From the NCBI GenBank assembly GCA_020832725.1, contig JAFIEC010000170.1:1-26327 (forward strand): 26,327 nucleotides of DNA, in the 5' to 3' direction. The notes under the pieces were generated by a model that was given only the letters and a program-made list of their open reading frames with translations, was not told the DNA's origin and ran no database searches. The position numbers and the translations under genes were made by a program. Of this stretch, positions 14,746-21,804 are shown piece by piece (positions within the stretch are counted from its first letter, which is position 1; each line of letters begins with the position of its first letter). This DNA is from Paracoccaceae bacterium (GTDB taxonomy: Bacteria > Pseudomonadota > Alphaproteobacteria > Rhodobacterales > Rhodobacteraceae).

Positions 14746-14775
14746 AAAAGACCCCGCGCCTTGGCGCGGGGTCCC
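14746..14775 (-). terminator. Intrinsic terminator of the cold-shock gene
   Basis: An 11-bp perfect stem (GACCCCGCGCC at 14750-14760 with GGCGCGGGGTC at 14763-14773) is followed on the minus strand by TTTTCG. It lies 32 nt after the csp stop. The strong stem and T-run make this a confident Rho-independent terminator. Confidence 0.85.
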
Positions 14776-14804
14776 GAAATCGCAACGCCACCTGGGCGGG
14801 TCGT

Positions 14805-15011
14805 TCAGGCGAGGGCGAGGTTCGCCGCCGACTGCCGACCGTCGCGGCCGGTCTCGATGTCGAACGTGACCTTCTGGCCGTCGTCGAGGCCACGGAGGCC
14901 CGCACGCTCGACTGCCGAGATATGCACGAAAACGTCGCGCGCGCCGCCATCGGGCTGGATGAAACCGAAGCCCTTGGTGGAGTTGAACCATTTCACGGTG
15001 CCGGTAGCCAT
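14805..15011 (-). CDS. Cold-shock protein, CspA family
   Basis: This 68-residue single cold-shock domain has both nucleic-acid-binding motifs: RNP1 KGFGFI (residues 13-18) and RNP2 VFVHIS (27-32). The opening MATGTVKWFNSTKGFGFI is the standard family start. Such proteins bind single-stranded RNA or DNA and act as RNA chaperones. The ATG at 15011 has AAGGAG about 8 nt upstream. It has its own terminator, and the 269-base upstream region leaves room for the long structured 5' leader common in csp genes. Alphaproteobacteria carry several paralogs, so no specific csp letter is given. Confidence 0.95.
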   Translation of the reverse strand: MATGTVKWFNSTKGFGFIQPDGGARDVFVHISAVERAGLRGLDDGQKVTFDIETGRDGRQSAANLALA

Positions 15012-15280
15012 TCCGTGTCTCCTTCAGAATATCTGCCCGCGGAAGTGCGGCAGGTCGGCCGATCAGTGCAGAAGCGAGCAACTGTGGCCGGTGAGGGAGA
15101 CAGTCGGAACGTACGCGAAAGACAGCAGCCCTTTTCTGCGGCATGACCTGCGAAAATGCAAGAAAAATCGCAAGAACGTGATGAAATCGGCGGCGGCGTG
15201 CCCTCCGCTGCGATGCGCGGTCTGGACGCGACGCCCGGTGCGGCACTAGCGTGGAAGCCGCACAGGCGGGAGAGCACGCC
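15012..15280. promoter_or_regulatory. Divergent region between csp and the ParA-like gene; probable csp 5' leader
   Basis: This 269-base region separates csp (minus) from the ParA-like gene (plus). An AT-richer island at about 15149-15190, containing A-runs on the plus strand, stands out against the GC-rich surroundings and is the most likely promoter zone for csp. That would give a leader of more than 100 nt. I could not identify a convincing -35/-10 pair or a cold box. No supported ORF lies here. Confidence 0.4.
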
Positions 15281-15919
15281 ATGACCGGCCGGATCGTGAC
15301 GATCGCACAGCAGAAGGGCGGTACCGGCAAGACGACGCTGGCCGCCAACCTCGGCGTGGAGATGGCGCGACGCGGGCTGTCCGTGGCGCTGGTGGACAGC
15401 GATCCGCAGGGCAGCCTCGGTCGCTGGTTCCTGACCCGGCGCGAGCGGCTGGGGCCCGAGGGCGCGGGACTCTCCTTTCGGACCGCCAGCGCCTGGGGTG
15501 TCTCCTACGAGACCGAGGGTCTGGCGCGGGAACACGACCTTGTGCTGGTGGACACACCCCCCAAGATCGACGCCGACCTCAAGCCTGCCCTGCGCGCGGC
15601 GCATCTTGTGATCGTGCCGGTCGCGGTCAGCCATGTCGATCTGTGGGCGACCGAGGCGGTGGTCGATCTGGCCCAACGGGTGGACCGTCCGGTCCTTGTC
15701 GTACTGAACCGCGCCACGGCACGGGCCCGGCTGACGGCGGATGTGGAGGCGGCGGTGGCCGGGCTGGGCGTGCCGCGCGCCGAGACCGCGCTGGGCCAGC
15801 GCGTGGCCTGGGCCGAGACGATGGGCCAGGGTCTGGGCGTCACCGAGGGCCGCGCACCCGCAGCGCGGGCCGAGATCGTCGCGCTGGCAGACGAGATCGC
15901 GGCGCGCCTCGGCCTGTGA
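15281..15919 (+). CDS. ParA/MinD-family ATPase (orphan)
   Basis: This 212-residue ParA-type P-loop ATPase has the deviant Walker A motif KGGTGKTT (residues 12-19, signature Lys12), switch region VDSDPQGS (Asp39, Asp41) and Walker B-like LVLVDTPP. The short length, without an N-terminal helix-turn-helix, matches type Ib-like or orphan ParA proteins that position cellular cargo by ATP-driven dimerisation on the nucleoid. No ParB, parS-like repeats or cargo gene lies beside it, so a partition role is not supported. The ATG at 15281 is preceded by GGGAG. It diverges from csp and converges on the ABM monooxygenase with a 21-nt gap. Confidence 0.85.
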   Translation: MTGRIVTIAQQKGGTGKTTLAANLGVEMARRGLSVALVDSDPQGSLGRWFLTRRERLGPEGAGLSFRTASAWGVSYETEGLAREHDLVLVDTPPKIDADLKPALRAAHLVIVPVAVSHVDLWATEAVVDLAQRVDRPVLVVLNRATARARLTADVEAAVAGLGVPRAETALGQRVAWAETMGQGLGVTEGRAPAARAEIVALADEIAARLGL

Positions 15920-15940
15920 TCACGCCAGCGCAGGGGCCGC

Positions 15941-16249
15941 CTATTCCTCCAGCACCGCGACGAAGCCCTCGAATTCCGGCGGGCCCATGTACAGCGGTCG
16001 GTTGTCGCCCGCATTGCGATGGGCCTCGCGAAAGGCCTCTGACCGCGTCCAGGCTGCAAAGGCGGCCTCGTCCTCCCAGATGGTATGGGACGCGTACAGG
16101 ACGTGATCCTCCCGCAAGGGCCCGCGCAACAGATGAAAGCTGCGGAAACCGGGCACCTGCCCGAGCCGTGAGCGACGATTGCGCCAGACCTCCTCGAAGG
16201 CGTCGGCCGCCTCGGGCAATACGCGAAAGCGGTTCATGGCGACGAACAT
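15941..16249 (-). CDS. ABM-domain monooxygenase, possible IsdG-type heme-degrading enzyme
   Basis: This 102-residue protein has the dimeric alpha/beta-barrel ABM fold. The residues matching the IsdG/IsdI catalytic triad are present at the expected spacing: Asn6 (FVAMNRFRV), Trp67 and His77 (AAWTRSEAFREAH). IsdG-type enzymes open heme to release iron, with the His as axial ligand. The ATG at 16249 has a near-perfect AGGAGGTG 5 nt upstream. It appears to be a single-gene unit; no heme transport genes are near. Other ABM proteins oxidise quinones or polyketides, so heme degradation is inferred from the triad alone. Confidence 0.75.
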   Translation of the reverse strand: MFVAMNRFRVLPEAADAFEEVWRNRRSRLGQVPGFRSFHLLRGPLREDHVLYASHTIWEDEAAFAAWTRSEAFREAHRNAGDNRPLYMGPPEFEGFVAVLEE

Positions 16250-16339
16250 CGGCACCTCCTGTGTTCCCGGCGCCAGTCTTGCCCGACACGCGGCGGGACG
16301 CAACCGGGCGGGCTGTCGCGGCCGGCGATCACCCCTGCA

Positions 16340-17608
16340 TCAGGCACGCGGCCCTTGCCGGACCAGCCCGATCCGCCTCAGCGCACGGGCCGCCATCAGG
16401 CGGGGGATATCGTCATAGTCGATGCTCCCGCCCAGCAGTTCCATATAGCGGCGCGGCACGGCCTCCACCCCGCCCACCAGACGGCGGAACAACGGGCGGG
16501 CCGGGGGCCAGAACACCACCGCCCGCCATCGCCGCGCCTGTGCGATGGACCGCAGGATGGGGCGAAGCCCGGCACGATGATGCAGCGCCGCGCGACCGGG
16601 CGCGCCTTCGGCAAGCGCGCGCGCCGCAGCACGGGCCGCGATCTGCCCGCTGCGCAGGGCATGGGCGATCCCCTCGCCAGTGATCGGATCGACCAGCCCC
16701 GCAGCATCTCCGCACAGCAGCACAGCGTCGCGCCCGGGCCGGTTGCGGGCATCGCCGAAGGGCAGGAACGCCCCCTTTACCCGGCCGCAGCCCGGATCGA
16801 GGCCTTGCACGGCCAGAAAGGCATGCAGCGCCGCGCGCATATCCGGCGTCGACCGGGCGACGCCTCCCACCCCGATGCTGCGTCCATGGGGCTTTGGAAA
16901 CACCCAGCCATAGCCTTCGGCGGCGGCGGCAAAGTCGATCACCACCGGCGATGCACCCTGCCCTCCCCACGGCCCGCTTGACCGGCGCCGGGAATCGTCT
17001 GCGGGCCTTCCGCCCGAGCCCGAGCCCGAGCCCTTGTCAGCAGGTGGCGGCGCGGCCTCGACCTCCACCTCCATGGCAAAGCCGATGCGCGACGGATCGA
17101 AGGCCCGGCCAAAGAGCGTGCGGGCCACAAGACTGTTCACGCCATCGGCCCCCACCACCACCCGGCCCTGCAGCACCCGGCCCGAGGCCAGCCGTACAAG
17201 GGGTCCGCCCACGGCCTGCGGCTCCAGCGCTACCGCCTTGTCGCCGTCCACCAGAACCGCGCCCGCAGCCTGCGCCATCTCCAGCAGCCAGGCATCCAAG
17301 GCACAGCGCATGGTCATGTGAATGGGCGTCGCCGCCCGCAGCCGCGCCAGCGGCCGGCCATTCTCGACCATCTCCAGACGATCATGGCTGACAAAGGGTC
17401 CGTCCGCGATGTCGGCCTCGAAGATGTCGCGCAGGGCACCCGCCGCCCGCCCGGTGACCCCGCCGCCACACAGCTTGTCCCTCGGAAACCGCGCCCGGTC
17501 GATCAGCGCCACCGAAAGACCCAGCCTCCGGGCCTCCCGTGCGGCGGCCGACCCGGCGGGGCCTGCCCCGATCACCACCAGATCGAACCGCTCCGCCTCG
17601 CCGCTCAT
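16340..17608 (-). CDS. Geranylgeranyl reductase-family FAD-dependent oxidoreductase
   Basis: This 422-residue flavoprotein carries the FAD-binding GAGPAGSAA motif (14-22) and Glu/Asp-ended strand VALIDRARFPRDKLCGGG. It also has the family motif EGYGWVFPKPHG (231-242) and the second FAD motif LLCGDAAGLVDPITGEGI (298-314). Members reduce isoprenoid double bonds or carry out related reactions on lipids and quinones. It lacks the N-terminal pattern of BchP, so bacteriochlorophyll synthesis is not indicated. Residues about 187-220 form a low-complexity insert (Gly-Ser repeat, then Arg-Ser-rich) coded partly by a hexanucleotide repeat. The ATG at 17608 overlaps the upstream dehydratase stop as ATGA. 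Co-location with ispH makes an isoprenoid-linked substrate attractive but unproven. Confidence 0.85.
   Translation of the reverse strand: MSGEAERFDLVVIGAGPAGSAAAREARRLGLSVALIDRARFPRDKLCGGGVTGRAAGALRDIFEADIADGPFVSHDRLEMVENGRPLARLRAATPIHMTMRCALDAWLLEMAQAAGAVLVDGDKAVALEPQAVGGPLVRLASGRVLQGRVVVGADGVNSLVARTLFGRAFDPSRIGFAMEVEVEAAPPPADKGSGSGSGGRPADDSRRRSSGPWGGQGASPVVIDFAAAAEGYGWVFPKPHGRSIGVGGVARSTPDMRAALHAFLAVQGLDPGCGRVKGAFLPFGDARNRPGRDAVLLCGDAAGLVDPITGEGIAHALRSGQIAARAAARALAEGAPGRAALHHRAGLRPILRSIAQARRWRAVVFWPPARPLFRRLVGGVEAVPRRYMELLGGSIDYDDIPRLMAARALRRIGLVRQGPRA
17013..17033. repeat. Hexanucleotide tandem repeat inside the flavoprotein gene
   Basis: CCCGAG is repeated three times and followed by CCC on the plus strand, encoding alternating Gly and Ser (residues 193-199) in the minus-strand gene. 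It lies within the low-complexity insert. Because the unit is six bases, copy-number change would keep the frame. Confidence 0.8.
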
Positions 17609-18423
17609 GCCGCCTGCGCCTCCATGCACAGCCTGCCGGCGGGGCCCTCCACCCACAGGGCCAGACCGCCTTCGGGGCGCGCCCGGGCGCACAGCCGCGC
17701 CGCCTCGCCCAGGATGAGGGGCGCGGTCGCCCGGTAGCGGAACGCCCCCAGCCTGCCCAGCCGCGCGCAGGCAAGCGCCGCAAGGTGATGCGCCAGCAGA
17801 GGCCCATGGACGACCAGCCCGCCATACCCCTCGACCTGCCGGGCATAGTCGGCATCGTAATGGATGCGGTGGCCATTGAAGGTGAGCGCGGAATAGCGAA
17901 ACAGCAGCGGCGCATCCAAGGTCAACGGCACGCTCCATTCCGCCCTGTCCGGCACCACGGGAGGGACCGCTGCGGGCGGGGCGGCTTCGGCGGGCAGATA
18001 GGCGAGGTCCTGCACCTCTCGCAGACACAGCGCGCCGTCCTGCGCGTATTCATGGACAAGCTGCACCAGAGCAAAGGGGCCGCGCCGCCCCTCCTTGCGC
18101 GTCGCACTCTCGCAGCGGGTGGAGCGGGTTGCGCGGCGACCAAGGATCAGGGGCGCACGCCACTCCAGCCGTCCGCCCGCCCACATCCGACGGGGCAGAC
18201 CCATGTCGGGGATCACCCCGGCACCCGGCCGGGGGTGTCCATCGGGGCCCAGCATCGCCGGAGGCGCAGCCTCCCAGAAATGGATGCGGTGCCACATGGG
18301 TGGCAGCGCCGCGCCCGCCCGGGGCGGCTCTCCGGGCAGGCCCAGGGTTTCGTGCAAGGCCGCCGCGCGCGCGGGGTCCAGCACATCCTCGACGATCATG
18401 GCAGAGCCTTCCGGCACGCTCAT
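17605..18423 (-). CDS. Hot-dog fold acyl dehydratase (MaoC/HTD2, mesaconyl-CoA hydratase-like)
   Basis: This 272-residue protein resembles two-domain FAS1-like/HTD2 dehydratases. The N-terminal hot-dog half includes LPPMWHRIHFWEA and MWAGGRLEW, with EAAPPAMLGPDG-like loops. The C-terminal half carries the active-site segment FRYSALTFNGHRIHYD, with His188 and Asp190 as likely catalytic residues, followed by YGGLVVHGPL. Such enzymes add or remove water across an enoyl-thioester bond, for example mesaconyl-C4-CoA hydratase or hydroxyacyl-thioester dehydratase. The ATG at 18423 overlaps the DUF3429 stop as ATGA, and its stop overlaps the flavoprotein start. No CoA-pathway genes adjoin it, so the substrate is unknown. 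Confidence 0.8.
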   Translation of the reverse strand: MSVPEGSAMIVEDVLDPARAAALHETLGLPGEPPRAGAALPPMWHRIHFWEAAPPAMLGPDGHPRPGAGVIPDMGLPRRMWAGGRLEWRAPLILGRRATRSTRCESATRKEGRRGPFALVQLVHEYAQDGALCLREVQDLAYLPAEAAPPAAVPPVVPDRAEWSVPLTLDAPLLFRYSALTFNGHRIHYDADYARQVEGYGGLVVHGPLLAHHLAALACARLGRLGAFRYRATAPLILGEAARLCARARPEGGLALWVEGPAGRLCMEAQAA

Positions 18424-18881
18424 GGCGCAACAATCCCGATGATCAGGCAGACCAGCACTGCCCCGGTCAGCATCAGCCGGAGGCGCATCCACCAGCGTGG
18501 CGCAAGGCCCCAAAGCCAGTATTGCATGTCAAGCGCCAGCAGCCCGACAAAGCCCGCGACCAGCGCGGAAAGGGCCTGCCCCGGCCCGCCCGCCACCATG
18601 AAGAAAGCCCACAATGCGGGCAGGACCGACAGGCCATAGGCCCGCATAGGGCCCACCGCCGAACCGGGCTCGGCACGGGCGGCGAATCCCCAAAGGACGC
18701 CCGACATGAAGCACAGGATAACGATTCCATAGGTGACAAGCACGTCGTGGCCGACAAGGCGCGACCCCGCGACGCCCGTCACCGCGATGCCAAGTGCCGG
18801 ATGAAGAGTGACTGCGCCCCAGACGAACGGCAACACCCCCGCAAGGCCCAGAAGCAGCGCTGCACTGGGCACCGTGCTCAT
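18420..18881 (-). CDS. DUF3429 family small membrane protein
   Basis: This 153-residue protein is almost entirely membrane-embedded, with about five helices (roughly 5-25, 46-66, 82-97, 103-123, 134-151). The segment VTYGIVILCFMSGVLWGFA matches the conserved YG-x-ILSFLGG-x-WG pattern of DUF3429 proteins, relatives of mitochondrial TMEM69. The family has no known biochemical function. The ATG at 18881 lies 34 nt after ispH, and the stop overlaps the next start, so it is in the ispH operon. The ribosome site is weak, which suggests expression from the ispH transcript. Confidence 0.8.
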   Translation of the reverse strand: MSTVPSAALLLGLAGVLPFVWGAVTLHPALGIAVTGVAGSRLVGHDVLVTYGIVILCFMSGVLWGFAARAEPGSAVGPMRAYGLSVLPALWAFFMVAGGPGQALSALVAGFVGLLALDMQYWLWGLAPRWWMRLRLMLTGAVLVCLIIGIVAP

Positions 18882-18915
18882 GTCAGGCGTCCGCCCCGGA
18901 TCGCCCGCGCCGTTC

Positions 18916-19866
18916 TCATGCCGTCTCGCGCAGGACGCGGGGAACCTTGAACTCCACCCGCTCGACCGCAGTTTCCACCAACTCGCAGCGCACGTCGAAT
19001 CGGGCCTCGAAGGCGGCAACAACCTCTTCGACCAGCACTTCGGGCGCGCTGGCACCGGCGGTCACACCGACGGCGCGCACGCCCTCCAGCGCGCGCCAGT
19101 CGATATCGGTGGCGCGCTGCACAAGTTGCGCATGGCGGCATCCGGCAACCTCGGCCACCTCGACCAGACGGCGGGAATTGGAGGAATTGGGTGCCCCGAT
19201 CACCACGACGGCATCCACCTTTGGTGCCATGACCTTGACCGCTGCCTGCCGGTTGGTTGTGGCATAGCAGATGTCCTCCTTGTGCGGGCCGACAATGGCG
19301 GGAAACCGCGCTTTCAGGGCGGCCACGATCTCGGCGGTATCATCCACAGACAGCGTGGTCTGGGTGATGAAGGCCAGCCTTTCGGGGTCGCGCACCTGAA
19401 GGCCCGCGACATCGCCCGCCGTCTCGACCAGCAGCACCTCGCCCTCGGGAAGCTGGCCCATGGTGCCCACCGTCTCGGGATGACCCTCATGGCCGATCAT
19501 CACCATCTGCAGACCATTGGCGTGGTGGCGCTCGGCCTCGATATGAACCTTGCTGACCAGCGGGCAGGTCGCATCGACGAACACCATGTTGCGACGTGCC
19601 GCCTCGGCGGGAACGGATCTGGGCACACCGTGGGCGGAAAAGATCACCGGCCGGTCATCGGGGCAATCGTCCAGTTCCTCGACAAAGACCGCGCCCTTGG
19701 CGCGCAGATCGTCCACGACATAGCGGTTGTGCACGATCTCGTGGCGCACGTAGACGGGTGCGCCCCATTTCTCCAGCGCCATCTCCACGATCTTGATGGC
19801 ACGGTCCACGCCGGCGCAGAACCCGCGCGGCGCAGCTAGGTAGAGGGTCAGGGGGGGTCTGGTCAC
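18916..19866 (-). CDS. ispH: 4-hydroxy-3-methylbut-2-enyl diphosphate reductase (IspH)
   Basis: This is the last enzyme of the MEP isoprenoid pathway, reducing HMBPP to IPP and DMAPP in the cytoplasm with an iron-sulfur cluster. The 316-residue protein keeps the three cluster cysteines: Cys17 (APRGFCAGV), Cys101 (VDATCPLV) and Cys200 (EDICYATTNRQ). The catalytic Glu131 sits in IGHEGHPETVGTMGQ, and SAHGVP is also present. The start is a GTG at 19866, supported by AGGAG 7-8 nt upstream and by the standard N-terminus. It leads an apparent operon with DUF3429, a hot-dog dehydratase and a geranylgeranyl-reductase-family protein. Confidence 0.96.
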   Translation of the reverse strand: MTRPPLTLYLAAPRGFCAGVDRAIKIVEMALEKWGAPVYVRHEIVHNRYVVDDLRAKGAVFVEELDDCPDDRPVIFSAHGVPRSVPAEAARRNMVFVDATCPLVSKVHIEAERHHANGLQMVMIGHEGHPETVGTMGQLPEGEVLLVETAGDVAGLQVRDPERLAFITQTTLSVDDTAEIVAALKARFPAIVGPHKEDICYATTNRQAAVKVMAPKVDAVVVIGAPNSSNSRRLVEVAEVAGCRHAQLVQRATDIDWRALEGVRAVGVTAGASAPEVLVEEVVAAFEARFDVRCELVETAVERVEFKVPRVLRETA

Positions 19867-19934
19867 ACGGCGCTCCTGCTTGTCGACACAGGATAGCCGC
19901 TATGGCGGTCCACGCAACCGCGAGATGGCTGTCG

Positions 19935-19974
19935 CCCGCGCCGCCCTGGGCCCGAAGACCGGGCGCGGCGCGGG
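19935..19974 (-). terminator. GC-rich hairpin downstream of the NYN gene
   Basis: CCCGCGCCGC (19935-19944) pairs with GCGGCGCGGG (19965-19974), and an inner GCCCG (19950-19954) pairs with CGGGC (19960-19964) around the loop AAGAC, with a 5-nt bulge. It lies 8 nt after the NYN stop and before ispH. No U-tract follows, so it may be a weak terminator, a 3'-end stabiliser or an element in an NYN-ispH read-through transcript. Confidence 0.4.
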
Positions 19975-19981
19975 AACGGCT

Positions 19982-20563
19982 TCAATCCCGCTCGGCCTCA
20001 TCCGCCTCGGCGCGCGGCTCGGGTCGCGGCTCCGGGCGGGGCGGGCGGCCGATCACTTCCTTCAGCTCGTCAAGCTCGATGAAATTGTCGGCCTGCCTGC
20101 GCAGATCGTCGGCGATCATCGGCGGGCTGGAGCGGATCGTGGAGACGACCGACACGCGCACGCCCTTGCGCTGCAGCGCCTCGACCAGCGAGCGGAAATC
20201 CCCGTCGCCCGAGAACAGCACGATATGATCGACGTGCTGGGCCATCTCCATGGCATCGACGGTCAGCTCGATGTCCATGTTGCCCTTCACCTTGCGCCGC
20301 CCGGTGGAATCGGTGAATTCCTTGGCGGGCTTGGTGACCATGGTGAAGCCGTTGTATTGCAACCAGTCCACCAGCGGGCGGATCGGGGTGTAGTCCTCGC
20401 TCTCCAGCAGGGCGGTGTAGTAGAAGGCGCGCAAGAGTTTTCCCCTGCGCATGAACTCGGCCCGCAGCAACTTGTAGTCGATGTCGAAGCCCAGCGCGCG
20501 CGCGGCGGCATAAAGATTCGAGCCATCGATGAAGAGCGCAAGCTTCTCATCTCGGTAGAACAT
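19982..20563 (-). CDS. NYN domain (LabA/DUF88-like) putative ribonuclease
   Basis: This 193-residue protein has a PIN-like NYN domain. The acidic metal-binding residues are visible: Asp13 in LFIDGSNLY, Asp97/Asp103 in NMDIELTVD, and Asp120/Asp122 in LFSGDGDF. The closing SVVSTIRSSPPMIADDLRRQADNFIELDEL matches LabA-like proteins. NYN proteins are predicted RNA nucleases; cellular targets are unknown for most bacterial members. The C-terminal tail (about 173-193) is a Pro/Arg/Glu repeat and probably disordered. The ATG at 20563 has GAGAGG 7 nt upstream; an in-frame ATG at 20581 is less well placed. It precedes ispH by 115 nt on the same strand and diverges from folK. Confidence 0.88.
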   Translation of the reverse strand: MFYRDEKLALFIDGSNLYAAARALGFDIDYKLLRAEFMRRGKLLRAFYYTALLESEDYTPIRPLVDWLQYNGFTMVTKPAKEFTDSTGRRKVKGNMDIELTVDAMEMAQHVDHIVLFSGDGDFRSLVEALQRKGVRVSVVSTIRSSPPMIADDLRRQADNFIELDELKEVIGRPPRPEPRPEPRAEADEAERD

Positions 20564-20631
20564 GAAATAACCTCTCGACATGACTGGCGCGTGTGCCGTG
20601 AGTGGTGTGGATCGGCGATCGCGCAGCGCCG

Positions 20632-20659
20632 AACCTACCGATTCCTGCGGTTCGCTCAA
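20632..20659 (-). promoter_or_regulatory. Candidate promoter for the NYN gene
   Basis: On the minus strand TTGAGC (20659-20654, preceded by C as in alphaproteobacterial CTTGAC sites) is followed after 16 nt by TAGGTT (20637-20632). The start codon is about 65 nt downstream. A nearby inverted repeat, TGCAT-N5-ATGCA at 20665-20679, lies upstream of this and in the folK leader. Weak evidence. Confidence 0.3.
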
Positions 20660-20697
20660 GAGCTTGCATACATGATGCAGGAGGGCAGGAGGTGGAA

Positions 20698-21372
20698 ATG
20701 CTGGCACTGATCGCCCTCGGCGCGAACCTGCCCCTCGATGATCCAACCCTTGCGTTCGGCCAGCACGCTGCGCCCGCCCGGTCATTGGACCTGTTGGCAG
20801 ACGTGCCCCCCGACCTGCCACAGGCGGCCAGCCTCCGGGCCGCGCTGACGCCACTTGAAGGGGCATTGGGGCCCCTGTGCGCGGCCAGCCGCATCTGGCG
20901 CACGCCCGCCTTTCCTCCCGGCTCGGGCCCCGATTTCGCCAATGCCGCCGTCGCGCTGACGACGGGGCTGGGGCCCGCCGAACTTCTGCAGGCGCTGCAC
21001 CGCATCGAGGCGCTGTTCGGTCGGCAGCGAGAGACACGCTGGGGCGCGCGTTCCCTCGATCTGGACCTGATCGCGCTGGGCGCCACCATCGCCCCGGATG
21101 CCGCGACCTTGCGGCGGTGGATGTCGCTGTCGCCGACCGAACAGCGCCGCCGCTCCCCCGACGGGCCGATCCTGCCGCACCCGCGTATGCACGAGCGCGG
21201 TTTTGTCCTTGTCCCCCTGGCCGAGATCGCGCCAGAATGGGTGCACCCGGCGACGGGACAAAGCATAGCCGCCATGGCCGCCGCCCTGCCCGCCTCCGCC
21301 CGGGAGGGAATGGTGGTGCTTGGCCGCCTGCATACGGAACTGCCACTTGTGCCGCCGCAGGATCCGCGGTAG
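20698..21372 (+). CDS. folK: 2-amino-4-hydroxy-6-hydroxymethyldihydropteridine diphosphokinase (FolK)
   Basis: The enzyme transfers pyrophosphate from ATP to the pterin in folate synthesis in the cytoplasm. It has the HPPK core: LIALGANL at the N-terminus, SRIWRTPAFPPGSGPDFANAA, the signature RWGARSLDLDLIALG with metal-binding Asp121 and Asp123, and LPHPRMHERGFVLVPL. At 224 residues it is long compared with about 160 in E. coli. One insert (about 133-158) is usual in Rhodobacteraceae. A second, between LGANLP and SLRAAL (about 13-44), appears unusually long. The ATG at 20698 has AGGAGGTG about 4 nt upstream. It starts the plus-strand housekeeping run. Confidence 0.93.
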   Translation: MLALIALGANLPLDDPTLAFGQHAAPARSLDLLADVPPDLPQAASLRAALTPLEGALGPLCAASRIWRTPAFPPGSGPDFANAAVALTTGLGPAELLQALHRIEALFGRQRETRWGARSLDLDLIALGATIAPDAATLRRWMSLSPTEQRRRSPDGPILPHPRMHERGFVLVPLAEIAPEWVHPATGQSIAAMAAALPASAREGMVVLGRLHTELPLVPPQDPR

Positions 21373-21410
21373 AGGGGCCCTTTCCGACCACAGTTGATCA
21401 GGAGTGAGCA

Positions 21411-21761
21411 ATGGCCCGCGTGACGGTCGAAGATTGCGTTGACAAGGTTCCCAACCATTTCGAGCTGGTGATGCTTGCCGCGCACCGCGCCCGGGAACTT
21501 GCGGCGGGCACGCCGCTGACGGTGGATCGGGACAACGACAAGAACCCCGTTGTCGCCCTGCGCGAGATCGCCGACGAGACGATCACCGCGGCCGACCTGC
21601 GGGAACGCTCCATCGGCAGCCATCAGACCCAGATCGAGGTGGACGAGCCCGAAGAGGATTCGATGTCCCTGCTCATGGGCACCGAGCGTGACGCCCCGAT
21701 CGAAGACATGTCGGAAGAGCATCTGCTGCGCTCGCTCATGCAGGCTCAGGAAGGGCGCTGA
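21411..21761 (+). CDS. rpoZ: DNA-directed RNA polymerase omega subunit (RpoZ)
   Basis: This 116-residue omega subunit begins MARVTVEDCVDKVPNHFELV, the canonical start. It continues with LAAHRARELAAG, DNDKNPVVALREIADETI, and an acidic tail typical of alphaproteobacterial omega. It helps assemble RNA polymerase and in many bacteria contributes to a ppGpp-binding site. The ribosome site CAGGAG lies 7 nt upstream of the ATG. The rsh gene follows 43 nt downstream, a conserved pairing of alarmone synthesis with a polymerase subunit. Confidence 0.96.
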   Translation: MARVTVEDCVDKVPNHFELVMLAAHRARELAAGTPLTVDRDNDKNPVVALREIADETITAADLRERSIGSHQTQIEVDEPEEDSMSLLMGTERDAPIEDMSEEHLLRSLMQAQEGR

Positions 21762-21804
21762 GGGCCGTCGGGCCGTTCGGCGCAAGGGGAGTTTCGGGCC
21801 GCAG

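Noticed and set aside
13735..15348. Extension of the glycosyltransferase frame across the cold-shock gene
   Set aside because: The csp gene, its terminator and a ribosome site at the proposed start show that the upstream frame is accidental.
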